Origin: Pseudomonas frederiksbergensis
Lineage (GTDB): Bacteria > Pseudomonadota > Gammaproteobacteria > Pseudomonadales > Pseudomonadaceae
NCBI RefSeq assembly: GCF_003732705.1
Contig: NZ_MOBR01000030.1
Location: 1-48,448 of the forward strand
DNA length: 48,448 bases
Direction: 5' to 3'
Position 1 is the stretch's first letter, and each line of letters begins with the position of its first letter. Position numbers and translations under genes: made by a program. Below, piece after piece: positions 22,601-30,485 of this stretch. The notes beneath the pieces were generated by a model, which did no database searches, was not told where the DNA came from, and saw only the letters and a list, made by a program, of their open reading frames with translations.

Positions 22601-25542
22601 TCTTCCACTGCACCGTAGAGGTCGAGCAAGGCTTCGCACAGTTCATCCACCGGGTGCAGATCCGCCAGGTGCGCGCCCTCGCCGAGGGTGGTCAGTTCGT
22701 CCAGCAACGCGCTGAGTTCCTGACGCTCGCCGGGATGCTGCTGCCAACGCTGCAACAGGCTTTCGGCGTCCAGCAGGATATCCATGCCCTGGGCCAAAAA
22801 GTTGTTGATCAGTTGCGGGTCGCGCTTGACCCGCAAGGCCCGGTTCGGCGCGCTGAGGATGGCTTCCAGGCGTTCGTCCAGCAGCGCATGGGTGCGTTCG
22901 ATCAACGAACGGGCATCGGGAATTTCTGCCAGCGGATCGGTCTTGAGCTGGCGCAAGCCGAGGCGAAACAGCCCTTCGGCCTCCAGCAGCAATTCGACTT
23001 CATCCAGGTCGAGGGCAATCAGGTGTGCCTTGTACTCACGGGCCAGTTGATCCAGCGGCGCGGCGAGTTCGGCAATCGGCACCACGCCGGCCATCGAAGC
23101 GCTGCCCTTGAGGGTGTGCAAGGCCCGCTGCAATTCGTCGCTGGCTTGCAGCGGCACATGCTCGGCAGCCTTATCGAGGAAACGATTGAGGCTGGCGAGG
23201 TGAGTTTCGGCTTCGTTGCGGAAGATCTCCAGCAACAACGGATCGAGGGCAGCGACGTCTTGGGTGTCCTCATCGGACAGCGATTCATCGCCCTTGGCCA
23301 AGGCGTGAGCCCGGGCGGCCAAGCGGTCCACATCGTCGCGCTGGCGCTGGGCATTGGCGGCGAATTCGTTGATGAGTTCTGGCAGCAGATTCAGTGCATC
23401 GATCAGCAGTTGTTGCACCGCCGGCCCAGGTTCGACGCTGTGTTCCAGCACCCGGTTGAGCAGGTTTTCCACGGCCCAGGCCAGTTCGCCGAGCACCAAT
23501 GCGCGGACCATCCGGCCACTGCCTTTCAAAGTGTGGAAGGCGCGGCGCAGTTCGCTCAGGGCTGCGGTATCGCCAACATTCGCCGACCAGCGCGGCAGGT
23601 ATTCGCGCAGCGATTCCAGCACTTCATCGGTTTCTTCGAGGAACACTTCCCGCAGCTCATCGTCCACCGGTTCTTCGCCCACCGGCGGCGGCAACAGGCT
23701 GCCCGGGGTGTTCAGGGCCGGCGGGTTGACGGCGGAAACCGGGCTCGCCAGCACGGCGGCCAGGGATTGCACGGTGTCGGGATCGTCCAGTTCCTGCAGG
23801 TCTTGCATGACCTGGGCTTCGTTGGGGCTCAGCACATCTTCAAGTACCGGAACGAGTTTTTCGGCGGGGAAAAACCCGAGGGCGGCCAGGCTGTTTTCCG
23901 CGACGTCGAGCAGGTGTTCGCCCAGTTCTTGCGGATCGTCGTTGAGGCGTTCGAGGTAGTACTCGATGCTGGTGATGACGTCGGCCAGGCTGTCGAGTTG
24001 TTGCCAGCCAGGATGATCGGTGTCCACCAGCAAGTGTTCGCGGATGAAGCCGTTGCAGGCTTCGATCAGGCTCGCGGCACGGTTCAGCGGAATCATCGCC
24101 AGGGCGCCGCGCACCTGGGTCAGCAGCGCCGGCAAGGGTTGAAGTTGCTGACGGTCCCAGTCGGCGTCGATGTAGTCGACGATCATGTCCTTGGCTTGTT
24201 GCAGGCAGATCCGCGCTTCGCGAATCACGATCTGGTGAATCTGGGTCAAGTCGGTGGTGGGCAGGCGGCTTTCTTCCTGGCTTTCCGGTTCCACGGTGCC
24301 GACCATCCCGGCCAGCGTCGCTTCGACGTAGAGCAAGGCCCCGGCCACGTCCATCAGGATCGCGTCATTGGGTTCGCGCTGGCCTTGCGCAAGGCTCAGC
24401 ACCACCGCCAGTTGATCGATGATCACCTTGCGCGGCTGGCCGAAACCGAGCACCGCCAGGGTGTCGGCGATTTGCCGCAGGGGCGCGAGCAGGCTTTCCA
24501 GGTCCGAGGTGTGCTGGCGGTCGCTGCGCACGAACAGGTCCAGGCGTTCCTTGACCCGCACCAGTTCTTCGCACAATGCAGCGAGCACCGAGCGCATGGC
24601 ATCGCGGTCCGGGCCGGCGAGGCGTGCGCGTTCTTCGTCGACCATCGCGCTGTCGGGCAGCGCATCGTCCAGTCCGTAGCGATCTTTCATGGTCAGCATC
24701 TGCCCGGTGGGATGTTCGGCTTTGGCAATGTAGAACAACAAGCTTTTAAGCAGCTCGGGCGGCGGCGCCTGATTGACGCCGGGCATGCCCTGTTCCAGCA
24801 AGCGTTTGAGTTCTTTGTCGGCGTCCTTGAACAGGCTGCGCAGCGCCGGGCTGTTGGCAATCGCACCTTTGCGCAGGCCTTCGACCAGCGCCGAAGCGAC
24901 CTGCCACAACGGGCTCAGCGGCGCGTCACCGCACAAGGTTTCAAGCTTGGCGAAAACTTTGGTCAGGTAATCCAGGTTGGTTTCGCCATCCTGCTCGCGA
25001 AGCAAACCGACCAATGCCATTTGCAACATCTGCCGCAATTTGCGCAGCACGTTGGGTAATTCGGGTGGTTCCAGCAGCGCCAGATCGTCTGGATCCAGCG
25101 GCGGCAAGTCCGGCAGTTGCGGGCTGAACAGGCTGGTTTCCGACAGCAGGCTTTCGCCACGGGCACTGCGCAGATCGTTGATCAGCGGCAGCACCACCAG
25201 CGGCAGATCGCGACGTGCACCTTGCACCCGGTCGAGGTAGATCGGCAACTGCCCCAAGGCCTGTCTTAACAGATGAATGGCTTCATCGCGATGACTGACG
25301 CGGTTTTGTTGCAGGGCGGCGGTCAGTTGCTCCATCTCTTCGGCGAGCAGGGCCGCGCCGTAGAACTCGACCATCTGCAAACTGCCGTGGACCTGATGGA
25401 TACAGGTCAGGCACTCGCCCAGCGCGTAGGTCGCCTGCGGGTCATCCAGCAGTTGCTCCAACGCTTGATGAGCCTGCTTCAGCGTTTCGGCAATCTCGCC
25501 TTTGACCCACTCGAGGGCCACATAGTCGTGCCGATCACCCAT
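19648..25542 (-). CDS. chpA: ChpA hybrid histidine kinase of type IV pilus chemosensory system
   Basis: A 1964-residue CheA-type kinase. Canonical phosphotransfer (HPt) domains with H-T-L-K-G have their histidines at H670, H809, H1113 and H1255; earlier N-terminal repeats are degenerate (IHQVHGSLQM near residue 60). Then come a dimerisation segment, an HATPase domain (HMLRNAVDHGLES near 1545, RGVGMDVV near 1645), a CheW domain (about 1680-1820) and a C-terminal receiver with phosphoacceptor D1893 in LLDIEMPRMDG. It receives surface signals through PilJ and phosphorylates PilG and PilH. It is shorter than the P. aeruginosa protein (about 2470 residues, from memory), implying fewer transfer domains. 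Start MGDRHDYVALEW has GGAG five bases upstream. Confidence 0.94.
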   Translation of the reverse strand: MGDRHDYVALEWVKGEIAETLKQAHQALEQLLDDPQATYALGECLTCIHQVHGSLQMVEFYGAALLAEEMEQLTAALQQNRVSHRDEAIHLLRQALGQLPIYLDRVQGARRDLPLVVLPLINDLRSARGESLLSETSLFSPQLPDLPPLDPDDLALLEPPELPNVLRKLRQMLQMALVGLLREQDGETNLDYLTKVFAKLETLCGDAPLSPLWQVASALVEGLRKGAIANSPALRSLFKDADKELKRLLEQGMPGVNQAPPPELLKSLLFYIAKAEHPTGQMLTMKDRYGLDDALPDSAMVDEERARLAGPDRDAMRSVLAALCEELVRVKERLDLFVRSDRQHTSDLESLLAPLRQIADTLAVLGFGQPRKVIIDQLAVVLSLAQGQREPNDAILMDVAGALLYVEATLAGMVGTVEPESQEESRLPTTDLTQIHQIVIREARICLQQAKDMIVDYIDADWDRQQLQPLPALLTQVRGALAMIPLNRAASLIEACNGFIREHLLVDTDHPGWQQLDSLADVITSIEYYLERLNDDPQELGEHLLDVAENSLAALGFFPAEKLVPVLEDVLSPNEAQVMQDLQELDDPDTVQSLAAVLASPVSAVNPPALNTPGSLLPPPVGEEPVDDELREVFLEETDEVLESLREYLPRWSANVGDTAALSELRRAFHTLKGSGRMVRALVLGELAWAVENLLNRVLEHSVEPGPAVQQLLIDALNLLPELINEFAANAQRQRDDVDRLAARAHALAKGDESLSDEDTQDVAALDPLLLEIFRNEAETHLASLNRFLDKAAEHVPLQASDELQRALHTLKGSASMAGVVPIAELAAPLDQLAREYKAHLIALDLDEVELLLEAEGLFRLGLRQLKTDPLAEIPDARSLIERTHALLDERLEAILSAPNRALRVKRDPQLINNFLAQGMDILLDAESLLQRWQQHPGERQELSALLDELTTLGEGAHLADLHPVDELCEALLDLYGAVEESSLAVSDGFFHEAQSAHEALINMLDELAAGQEVSPQPERVRALRGLLDASLDPSAMGLIRSDGSRALSIRELGSATAELSHTATQIEHDDEIVAIFLEEAVDILESAGQALQRWLSDPDNAAPLSSLQRDLHTLKGGARMAEVEAVGNLAHELENLYEGLVDRRYSHSEALARLLQTSHDRLAVLLEQLQSQKPLGDPDELIEAIRTFRQGNAGTPEPVETAHEHDSPGHDPELLEIFLEEGFDIIENSGAALVRWQAEPSNRQEVETLLRDLHTLKGGARMVEVAPIGDLAHELEFLYEGLSAGVLQPTAPLFTLLQSSHDRLAQMLDATRAGQPCPPADRLIDAIKNFSHPVVPEAPVVAPVTVKVETPAPDAGADMVKVSAELLDDLVNLAGETSIFRGRIEQQVNDARVALSEMETTIERMRDQLRRLDTETQGRILSRQQVEAERLGYEEFDPLEMDRHSQLQQLSRALFESASDLLDLKETLDRTNQDAENLLQQQGRINTELQEGLMRTRMVPFERMLPRLKRIVRQVSSELGKDVEFVVGNAEGEMDRNVLERMAAPLEHMLRNAVDHGLESAEVRIAAGKPAQGRITLDLSREGGDIIFDIRDDGAGVPLDAVRRKAIKRGMLAPDSDISDRDVLQFILQPGFSTAEKITQISGRGVGMDVVHEEVRQLGGSMVIDSTAGQGVHFRIRLPFTVSVNRALMVQCFDDQYAIPLNTIDGIVRVLPNELEGHYRLDPPTYKYAGQHYELCYLGELLKTSTRPKLLGQSLPLPVLLVQCNERHIAVQVDSMAGTREIVVKSLGPQFAAVQGLSGATILGDGRVVLILDLLAPIRAMQTRVPQRPVTQDVEAEPHKPLLVLVVDDSVTVRKVTSRLLERHGMNVLTAKDGVDAMLLLEDHLPDVMLLDIEMPRMDGFEVATQVRADERLQHLPIIMITSRTGQKHRDRAMAIGVNDYLGKPYQESVLLESIALWSKTHA

Positions 25543-25591
25543 AACCACTCCGCTCTCAATTCTTACTGCAATGCTCACGCCCGCAGGCGGT

Positions 25592-27649
25592 TCAAGCGTT
25601 GTCCGTGGCCTGCTTCGGCTCGGTCGGCAGGGTGAAACCCGACACCGAGCGCCGCAACTGGCTGGCCATTTTCGCCAGGTTGCCGATGCTTTCGGCGGTC
25701 GCCGTGGAGCCGGAGGAGGTCTGCGTGGTGATCTGCTGGATCACGTTCATGGTCAGGGAAATCTGCCCGGCGGACGACGTCTGTTGCTGCGCGGCGTTGG
25801 AAATACTCTGGATCAGCGCCGCCAACGTCTTCGACACGCCTTCGATTTCTTCCAGGGCCACACCGGCATCCTGCGCCAGACGCGCGCCGCGCACCACTTC
25901 GGTGGTGGTCTGCTCCATGGAGATCACCGCTTCATTGGTATCAGTCTGGATCGCCCGCACCAGGGTTTCAATTTGTCGGGTCGCGGCGGACGAACGCTCG
26001 GCCAGCCGTTGCACTTCGTCGGCGACCACGGCAAACCCGCGCCCGGCGTCACCGGCCATGGAGGCTTGAATAGCCGCGTTGAGCGCGAGAATGTTGGTTT
26101 GGTCGGCAATGTCGTCGATCAGGCCGACGATGTCGCCGATTTCCTGGGAAGACTCACCCAGACGCTTGATCCGCTTGGCGGTGTCCTGGATCTGTTCACG
26201 GATGTTGTCCATGCCGTGGATGGTGTTGTGCACCACCTCGTTGCCCTTGTTGGCGATTTCCACCGAGCGCTCGGCCACCGCGGAGGATTCGGCGGCGTTG
26301 GCCGAGACCTGATCGATGGACTGGGCCATGTCGTTGATCGCCGTCGAGGCTTCGGAAATCTGCTGAGCCTGATGCTCCGAGGCCTGGGCCAGGTGCATGG
26401 CGGTGGCCTGGGTTTCCTGCACGGCGGCGGCGACCTGGCCGGCGGTGAGGTTGATGGTTGCCACCAGATCGCGCAATTGGTCCACGGAATAGTTGATCGA
26501 GTCGGCGATGGTGCCGGTGAAGTCTTCAGTCACCGAAGCGGTCACGGTCAGGTCGCCGTCGGCCAGGTCTTCGATTTCATCGAGCAGACGCATGATCGCG
26601 TTCTGGTTGCGCTCGTTCTTCTCGGCGGTTTCCTGGAGCTGGCGGTTGGTTTCGCGAACCATCACCAGACCGATGAGGATGATCGACATCAGCGCCAACA
26701 GGCCCAGCACGTAGCCGCCGATGGTGTCGGTATTGCGCCCGCCAGCGAGGTTTTCGAAACCGGTGGCCAGGTGCGAGGCTTCGTCGAGCAGGGTTTGCGA
26801 CAAGGTGAAGATGCTGGTCGCCGATTCGCGGACCTTGAACAGTTCCGGCGAGGTTTCGAGGATTTCATCCACCGAGCCCGAGACGAATTCGAACAACTCG
26901 GAAATTTCCGTCAAGCGCGAGCGGGCATCCTTGTCTTCGACCTGACTGACTTTCAGCGCCGGGTTGCCCTGGAGCATGCCGGTTAATACCTGACCGAAAC
27001 GTGCCGCATCACGGCCGAACGCATCGGCGGCTTGTTGGGAGTTTTCGTCGCCGGACAGCACGGTGTTCACCGCGCCCAAGATGCGCTCGGCCAACAGTGA
27101 CTGGCGCTGAGCCATGGCGACCTGAGCCGCCGGGGCGCCACGTTGAAGGAGGATCTCGACGACTTTTTCGTACTCGACCTGCAACTGCGGCACGGTTTCG
27201 GCCAGGGTCGCGGCAACCTGATGCAGGGACAGCACGGTTTGTTCGCTGGAGAGAATGGCGTCGGTGTTTTTCAGCAGGCGTTCCCAGTCCAGCTGCACTG
27301 CGCGCATTTCCGGGCGCACGGTGGACGGTGCGGGCGGCAGGCCGGTGCTCGGGTCGCCCTTTTTCAGGTAACCCCAGCGCTGGGCAAAGTCGTTGCGCGC
27401 ATCGCTGAGCAACTTGAACGCGGCAGCCTTGCCGGCGGCGGCTTCGGTGGCGTTCTTGGCGATACGCTGGGACAACACGCGCAGCTCACCGGCGTGGCCG
27501 ATGTACTGTTTGTCGTAGGTGGCCTGGGTGTTGAGGTAAGCGAAGTTGGCGAACAGCAGCATGATGAAGATGATCAGCGCGATAAACAGCACGATGATCT
27601 GCGAACGGCTGCGGGACCCTTCGGGGGTGCCTGTTTTTGCTTTTGTCAT
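25592..27649 (-). CDS. pilJ: PilJ, methyl-accepting chemotaxis protein for twitching
   Basis: A 685-residue chemoreceptor. A membrane segment (17-39) is followed by a periplasmic PilJ-type sensor (about 40-315, including ELRVLSQRIAKNA), a second membrane segment (about 322-342), HAMP and a cytoplasmic signalling coiled coil. The conserved hairpin tip reads ADQTNILALNAAIQASMAGD and is followed by GRGFAVVADEVQRLAERS. PilJ senses a surface or pilus signal and controls ChpA through PilI and ChpC. No NWETF-type CheR tether ends the protein. It lies between pilI and chpA but is separated from pilI by a REP element inside the operon. Confidence 0.95.
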   Translation of the reverse strand: MTKAKTGTPEGSRSRSQIIVLFIALIIFIMLLFANFAYLNTQATYDKQYIGHAGELRVLSQRIAKNATEAAAGKAAAFKLLSDARNDFAQRWGYLKKGDPSTGLPPAPSTVRPEMRAVQLDWERLLKNTDAILSSEQTVLSLHQVAATLAETVPQLQVEYEKVVEILLQRGAPAAQVAMAQRQSLLAERILGAVNTVLSGDENSQQAADAFGRDAARFGQVLTGMLQGNPALKVSQVEDKDARSRLTEISELFEFVSGSVDEILETSPELFKVRESATSIFTLSQTLLDEASHLATGFENLAGGRNTDTIGGYVLGLLALMSIILIGLVMVRETNRQLQETAEKNERNQNAIMRLLDEIEDLADGDLTVTASVTEDFTGTIADSINYSVDQLRDLVATINLTAGQVAAAVQETQATAMHLAQASEHQAQQISEASTAINDMAQSIDQVSANAAESSAVAERSVEIANKGNEVVHNTIHGMDNIREQIQDTAKRIKRLGESSQEIGDIVGLIDDIADQTNILALNAAIQASMAGDAGRGFAVVADEVQRLAERSSAATRQIETLVRAIQTDTNEAVISMEQTTTEVVRGARLAQDAGVALEEIEGVSKTLAALIQSISNAAQQQTSSAGQISLTMNVIQQITTQTSSGSTATAESIGNLAKMASQLRRSVSGFTLPTEPKQATDNA

Positions 27650-27685
27650 CGGTCCTCGCCTGTACTGCCCAATTCAACCCATCCC

Positions 27686-27780
27686 CTGTAGGAGCGAGGC
27701 TTGCCCGCGAAAGCGGTTATTCATTCAACATTAATGTCGACTGACACGACGCCTTCGCGGGCAAGCCTCGCTCCTACGGG
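27686..27780. repeat. REP pair inside the pil-chp operon
   Basis: Inverted GTAGGAGCGAGGCTTGCCC arms with a central TCGACTGACACGACG stretch lie in the 141-bp gap between pilI and pilJ, which are transcribed in the same direction. An intra-operon REP can set different message levels on its two sides by blocking exonuclease or attenuating transcription. Confidence 0.88.
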
Positions 27781-27790
27781 ATTGCGGTGC

Positions 27791-28345
27791 CTACACCGCG
27801 ACATGCATAAAATCCTGGGACTGCGCCAGCGCAAACGGGCTGAACACTTGCCAGCTCTGTTCACGCTGGAACCGACCCTGGACGAACGCGCCAATCGCGC
27901 CGTTCAGTTCGTTCGGCGGCACCGCTTCCAGGCTGTCCTGGGCAAAGTGTTGCAGGCCGTAGACTTCATCGACCATCAACCCGGCAAACACGTCTTTGTA
28001 TTCCACCACCAGCACCCGCCGTTGTTTGCGCACCGCCGACAATTCATTCCCAAGCTCTTTATCCGAAAAGAAGGCACAAACATCCATGATCGGCAGCAAC
28101 CGTCCACGCAAGTTGGCCACACCCTTGACCCAGGATTTCACGCCGGGCAGTTGAGTGAGGCGCGGTTCATGCAGGACTTCGCTGACTTCGCCCATCGGCG
28201 CGACGTACCAGTGCTCGCCCAGGCGAAAACCGATGCCGCTCCAGCTGTCCTGGCGAGTTGGTTGGGACGGTAAGTCCGCCGCCAGCACGCGACACCGCTG
28301 GTCGATCTGCAGCAGCAGTTCGAAAGCCGTCAGCGACTCGGTCAT
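27791..28345 (-). CDS. pilI: PilI, CheW-like adaptor
   Basis: A 184-residue CheW-domain protein that couples PilJ to the ChpA kinase. Recognisable segments are GIGFRLGEHWYVAPMGEVSEVL (about 37-58), LPGVKSWVKGVANLRGRLLPIMDV (about 67-90) and VLVVEYKDVFAGLMVDEVYGL (about 110-130). It is third in pilG-pilH-pilI. The gap to pilH is 10 bp, so the two are probably co-translated. Confidence 0.93.
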   Translation of the reverse strand: MTESLTAFELLLQIDQRCRVLAADLPSQPTRQDSWSGIGFRLGEHWYVAPMGEVSEVLHEPRLTQLPGVKSWVKGVANLRGRLLPIMDVCAFFSDKELGNELSAVRKQRRVLVVEYKDVFAGLMVDEVYGLQHFAQDSLEAVPPNELNGAIGAFVQGRFQREQSWQVFSPFALAQSQDFMHVAV

Positions 28346-28355
28346 GGCCGGGGGA

Positions 28356-28721
28356 TCAACCGGCCAGCACGTTGTTCAGGGTTTTGATCAGGGTTTCTTC
28401 GTCGACCGGTTTGGTCAGGTAATCCTTGGCGCCCTGGCGCGTGCCCCAGACCTTGTCGGTTTCCTGATCCTTGGTGGTGATGATGATCACCGGGATGTGC
28501 CCGGTGTCCGGGTCTTTGGTCAACTGGCGGGTGGCCTGGAAACCGTTGAGGCCGGGCATGACGATGTCCATCAGCACGGCGTCGGGTTTTTCCTGGCGGG
28601 CCAGGGCCACGCCGTCCGCGCCGTTTTCGGCTTTCAACACTTCATGACCGTGCTTTTCCAGCATGCCGGTCAGTTTGTACATTTCAGTCGGCGAATCATC
28701 GACGATCAGAATACGTGCCAT
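28356..28721 (-). CDS. pilH: PilH, single-domain response regulator
   Basis: A 121-residue CheY-like receiver. The acidic pair is D8/D9 (LIVDDSP), the phosphoacceptor is D52 in VLMDIVMPGLNG, and the conserved lysine lies in DYLTKPVDEE. In the Chp system PilH is phosphorylated by ChpA, opposes PilG and influences retraction. The start MARILIVDD (28721) is preferred over two upstream in-frame starts that add only short non-family residues. Confidence 0.95.
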   Translation of the reverse strand: MARILIVDDSPTEMYKLTGMLEKHGHEVLKAENGADGVALARQEKPDAVLMDIVMPGLNGFQATRQLTKDPDTGHIPVIIITTKDQETDKVWGTRQGAKDYLTKPVDEETLIKTLNNVLAG

Positions 28722-28778
28722 GGTCTTCCCCATTCTTGTCGACACCGGGCCCGCTGGCCGAGCGTCACTGTGCGTGTC

Positions 28779-29183
28779 CTACTGCGGCAAAACGGCGGCG
28801 AAGCCCGGTACATGGGCCTGAATCGCGTTCAGCAGTTCTTCCTTGCTGAAAGGCTTGGTCAAAAACTGGTCGGAGCCGACGATGCGCCCCTTGGCCTTGT
28901 CGAACAGCCCGTCCTTGGACGACAGCATAATCACTGGCGTGGACTTGAACGCACTGTTGTTCTTGATTAAAGCGCAGGTCTGATAACCATCCAGACGCGG
29001 CATCATGATGTCGACAAAGATAATGCCCGGATGATTGTCGGCAATCTTGGCCAGCGCATCGAAACCATCGATGGCCGTGATGACTTCACAGCCTACGTTT
29101 TTCAACAGCGTTTCGGCGGTGCGGCGAATCGTCTTCGAATCGTCGATCACCATGACCTTCAAGGCGCTGGAATGCTGTTCCAT
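28779..29183 (-). CDS. pilG: PilG, single-domain response regulator
   Basis: A 134-residue CheY-like receiver: VMVIDDSKTIRRTAETLL at the start, phosphoacceptor D58 in IIFVDIMMPRLDG and the lysine in QFLTKPFSKEELL. PilG promotes pilus extension and raises cAMP in P. aeruginosa. It is the first gene of the pilGHIJ-chpAC operon. A very long in-frame extension upstream (to 30374) is antisense to gshB and is rejected. The 225-bp region up to gshB must hold promoters for both divergent genes; I could not fix them. Confidence 0.95.
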   Translation of the reverse strand: MEQHSSALKVMVIDDSKTIRRTAETLLKNVGCEVITAIDGFDALAKIADNHPGIIFVDIMMPRLDGYQTCALIKNNSAFKSTPVIMLSSKDGLFDKAKGRIVGSDQFLTKPFSKEELLNAIQAHVPGFAAVLPQ

Positions 29184-29408
29184 AAATGCTCTACCGTCGC
29201 CTTTGCGAATCAATTTGTCCGTTTGACGGCTCGAAACCCTTGATGCTGAAGGGCCAGCGCGACATGGCGACCTTTTTAGCACAGTCTCAATGACCAATCT
29301 ATCGGCCGACGGGCGCGGTGGTTTTTCCTTGACCGGGAACACACTCAGCGCCACTCTGACGCCACTTTTTCGTGTCCTTTCGGACCACCCCATTTCGAGG
29401 AAAAACCC

Positions 29409-30380
29409 ATGAGCGTTCGCGTCGGGATTGTCATGGACCCTATCGCCAGCATCTCCTATAAAAAGGATAGCTCGCTGGCCATGCTGCTGGCCGCACAGAA
29501 GCGCGGCTGGGAACTGTTCTATATGGAACAGAAGGATTTGTACCAGGGCGAAGGTGAAGCACGGGCGCGGATGCGGCCGCTGAAGGTGTTCGCCAACCCG
29601 GAGAAGTGGTTCGAACTGGAAGCCGAGACCGACGCGTTGCTGAGCGATCTGGACGTGATCCTGATGCGCAAGGATCCGCCGTTCGACATGGAATTCGTTT
29701 ACTCCACCTACCTGCTGGAGCAAGCCGAGCGCGCCGGCGTGCTGGTGGTCAACAAGCCGCAGAGCCTGCGCGACTGTAATGAAAAGCTGTTCGCCACGCT
29801 GTTCCCGCAATGCACACCGCCGACCGTGGTCAGTCGCCGCGCCGACGTGTTGCGTGAATTCGCCGCCAAGCACGGCGATGTGATCCTCAAGCCGCTGGAC
29901 GGCATGGGTGGCACCTCGATTTTCCGTCACCGTGCGGGCGATCCGAACCTGTCGGTGATCCTCGAAACCCTGACCGCGCTGGGCACCCAGCAGATCATGG
30001 GCCAGGCTTACCTGCCGGCGATCAAGGACGGCGACAAACGCATCCTGATGATTGATGGCGAACCGGTGGATTACTGCCTGGCGCGGATTCCGGCCGCTGG
30101 CGAAACCCGTGGCAACCTCGCCGCCGGTGGCCGTGGCGAAGCCCGTCCGCTGAGCGACAAGGATCGCTGGATCGCCGCGCAAGTCGGCCCGACCCTGCGT
30201 GAAAAAGGCCTGTTGTTCGTCGGCCTGGACGTGATCGGCGAGAGCCTGACCGAAATCAACGTCACCAGCCCGACCTGCATTCGCGAGATTGATAACGCGT
30301 TCGGCACCGATATCGGTGGGATGTTGATGGAGGCGATCGAGAAGAAGCTGCAAGCTGCAAGCCACAAGTCGCAAGCATGA
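29409..30380 (+). CDS. gshB: glutathione synthetase
   Basis: GshB joins gamma-glutamylcysteine and glycine with ATP hydrolysis to make glutathione in the cytoplasm. The 323-residue ATP-grasp enzyme starts VRVGIVMDPIASISYKKDSS, a strong family match, with nucleotide-binding LKPLDGMGGTSIFR and the C-terminal ITEINVTSPTCIREID motif. After the family core (TDIGGMLMEAIEKKL) the frame reads about nine extra residues (QAASHKSQA) out of a repeat, so the natural end has been replaced by repeat-encoded sequence. GAGGAAAAACCC precedes the ATG. Confidence 0.96.
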   Translation: MSVRVGIVMDPIASISYKKDSSLAMLLAAQKRGWELFYMEQKDLYQGEGEARARMRPLKVFANPEKWFELEAETDALLSDLDVILMRKDPPFDMEFVYSTYLLEQAERAGVLVVNKPQSLRDCNEKLFATLFPQCTPPTVVSRRADVLREFAAKHGDVILKPLDGMGGTSIFRHRAGDPNLSVILETLTALGTQQIMGQAYLPAIKDGDKRILMIDGEPVDYCLARIPAAGETRGNLAAGGRGEARPLSDKDRWIAAQVGPTLREKGLLFVGLDVIGESLTEINVTSPTCIREIDNAFGTDIGGMLMEAIEKKLQAASHKSQA

Positions 30381-30424
30381 AGCGCACGCCTACAGCTTGT
30401 CGCTTGAAGCTCGTAGCTTGAAGC
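30343..30424. repeat. AAGCTGCAAGC-type palindromic repeat overlapping the gshB end
   Basis: The left part (GAAGCTGCAAGCTGCAAGCC, then ACAAGTCGCAAGC) and the right part (GCTTGTCGCTTGAAGC, TCGTAGCTTGAAGCT) are iterated and roughly complementary, able to fold as a long imperfect hairpin. The repeat covers the last codons and stop of gshB. The same style of sequence occurs scattered in pseudomonad genomes (from memory). Confidence 0.7.
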
Positions 30425-30480
30425 TAAAAACCAACATTGCGTTATCATACCGAGCCCAAAAAAACGCGATGTTGGTTTTT
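30418..30480 (+). promoter_or_regulatory. inverted repeat and possible promoter before tonB3
   Basis: AAAAACCAACAT (30426-30437) and ATGTTGGTTTTT (30469-30480) are perfect 12-bp complements; the stem extends to 16 bp with one G-U pair, around a 23-nt loop. A plausible -10 (TATCAT, 30443-30448) lies inside, with a TTGAAG -35 candidate 19 bp upstream. The structure could be an operator straddling the promoter or, because it ends in TTTTT, the terminator of gshB. It ends five bases before the tonB start codon. Confidence 0.5.
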
Positions 30481-30485
30481 CTGCC

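Noticed and set aside
22549..25059. 836-codon plus-strand open frame opposite chpA
   Set aside because: Very long but wholly antisense to ChpA; composition rich in Gln, His and Arg mirrors the other strand's codon bias. The same holds for 19582-21171 and 14875-16230.
28779..30374. 531-residue version of PilG
   Set aside because: The extra 397 N-terminal residues are antisense to gshB; the receiver domain begins at MEQHSSALKV (29183).
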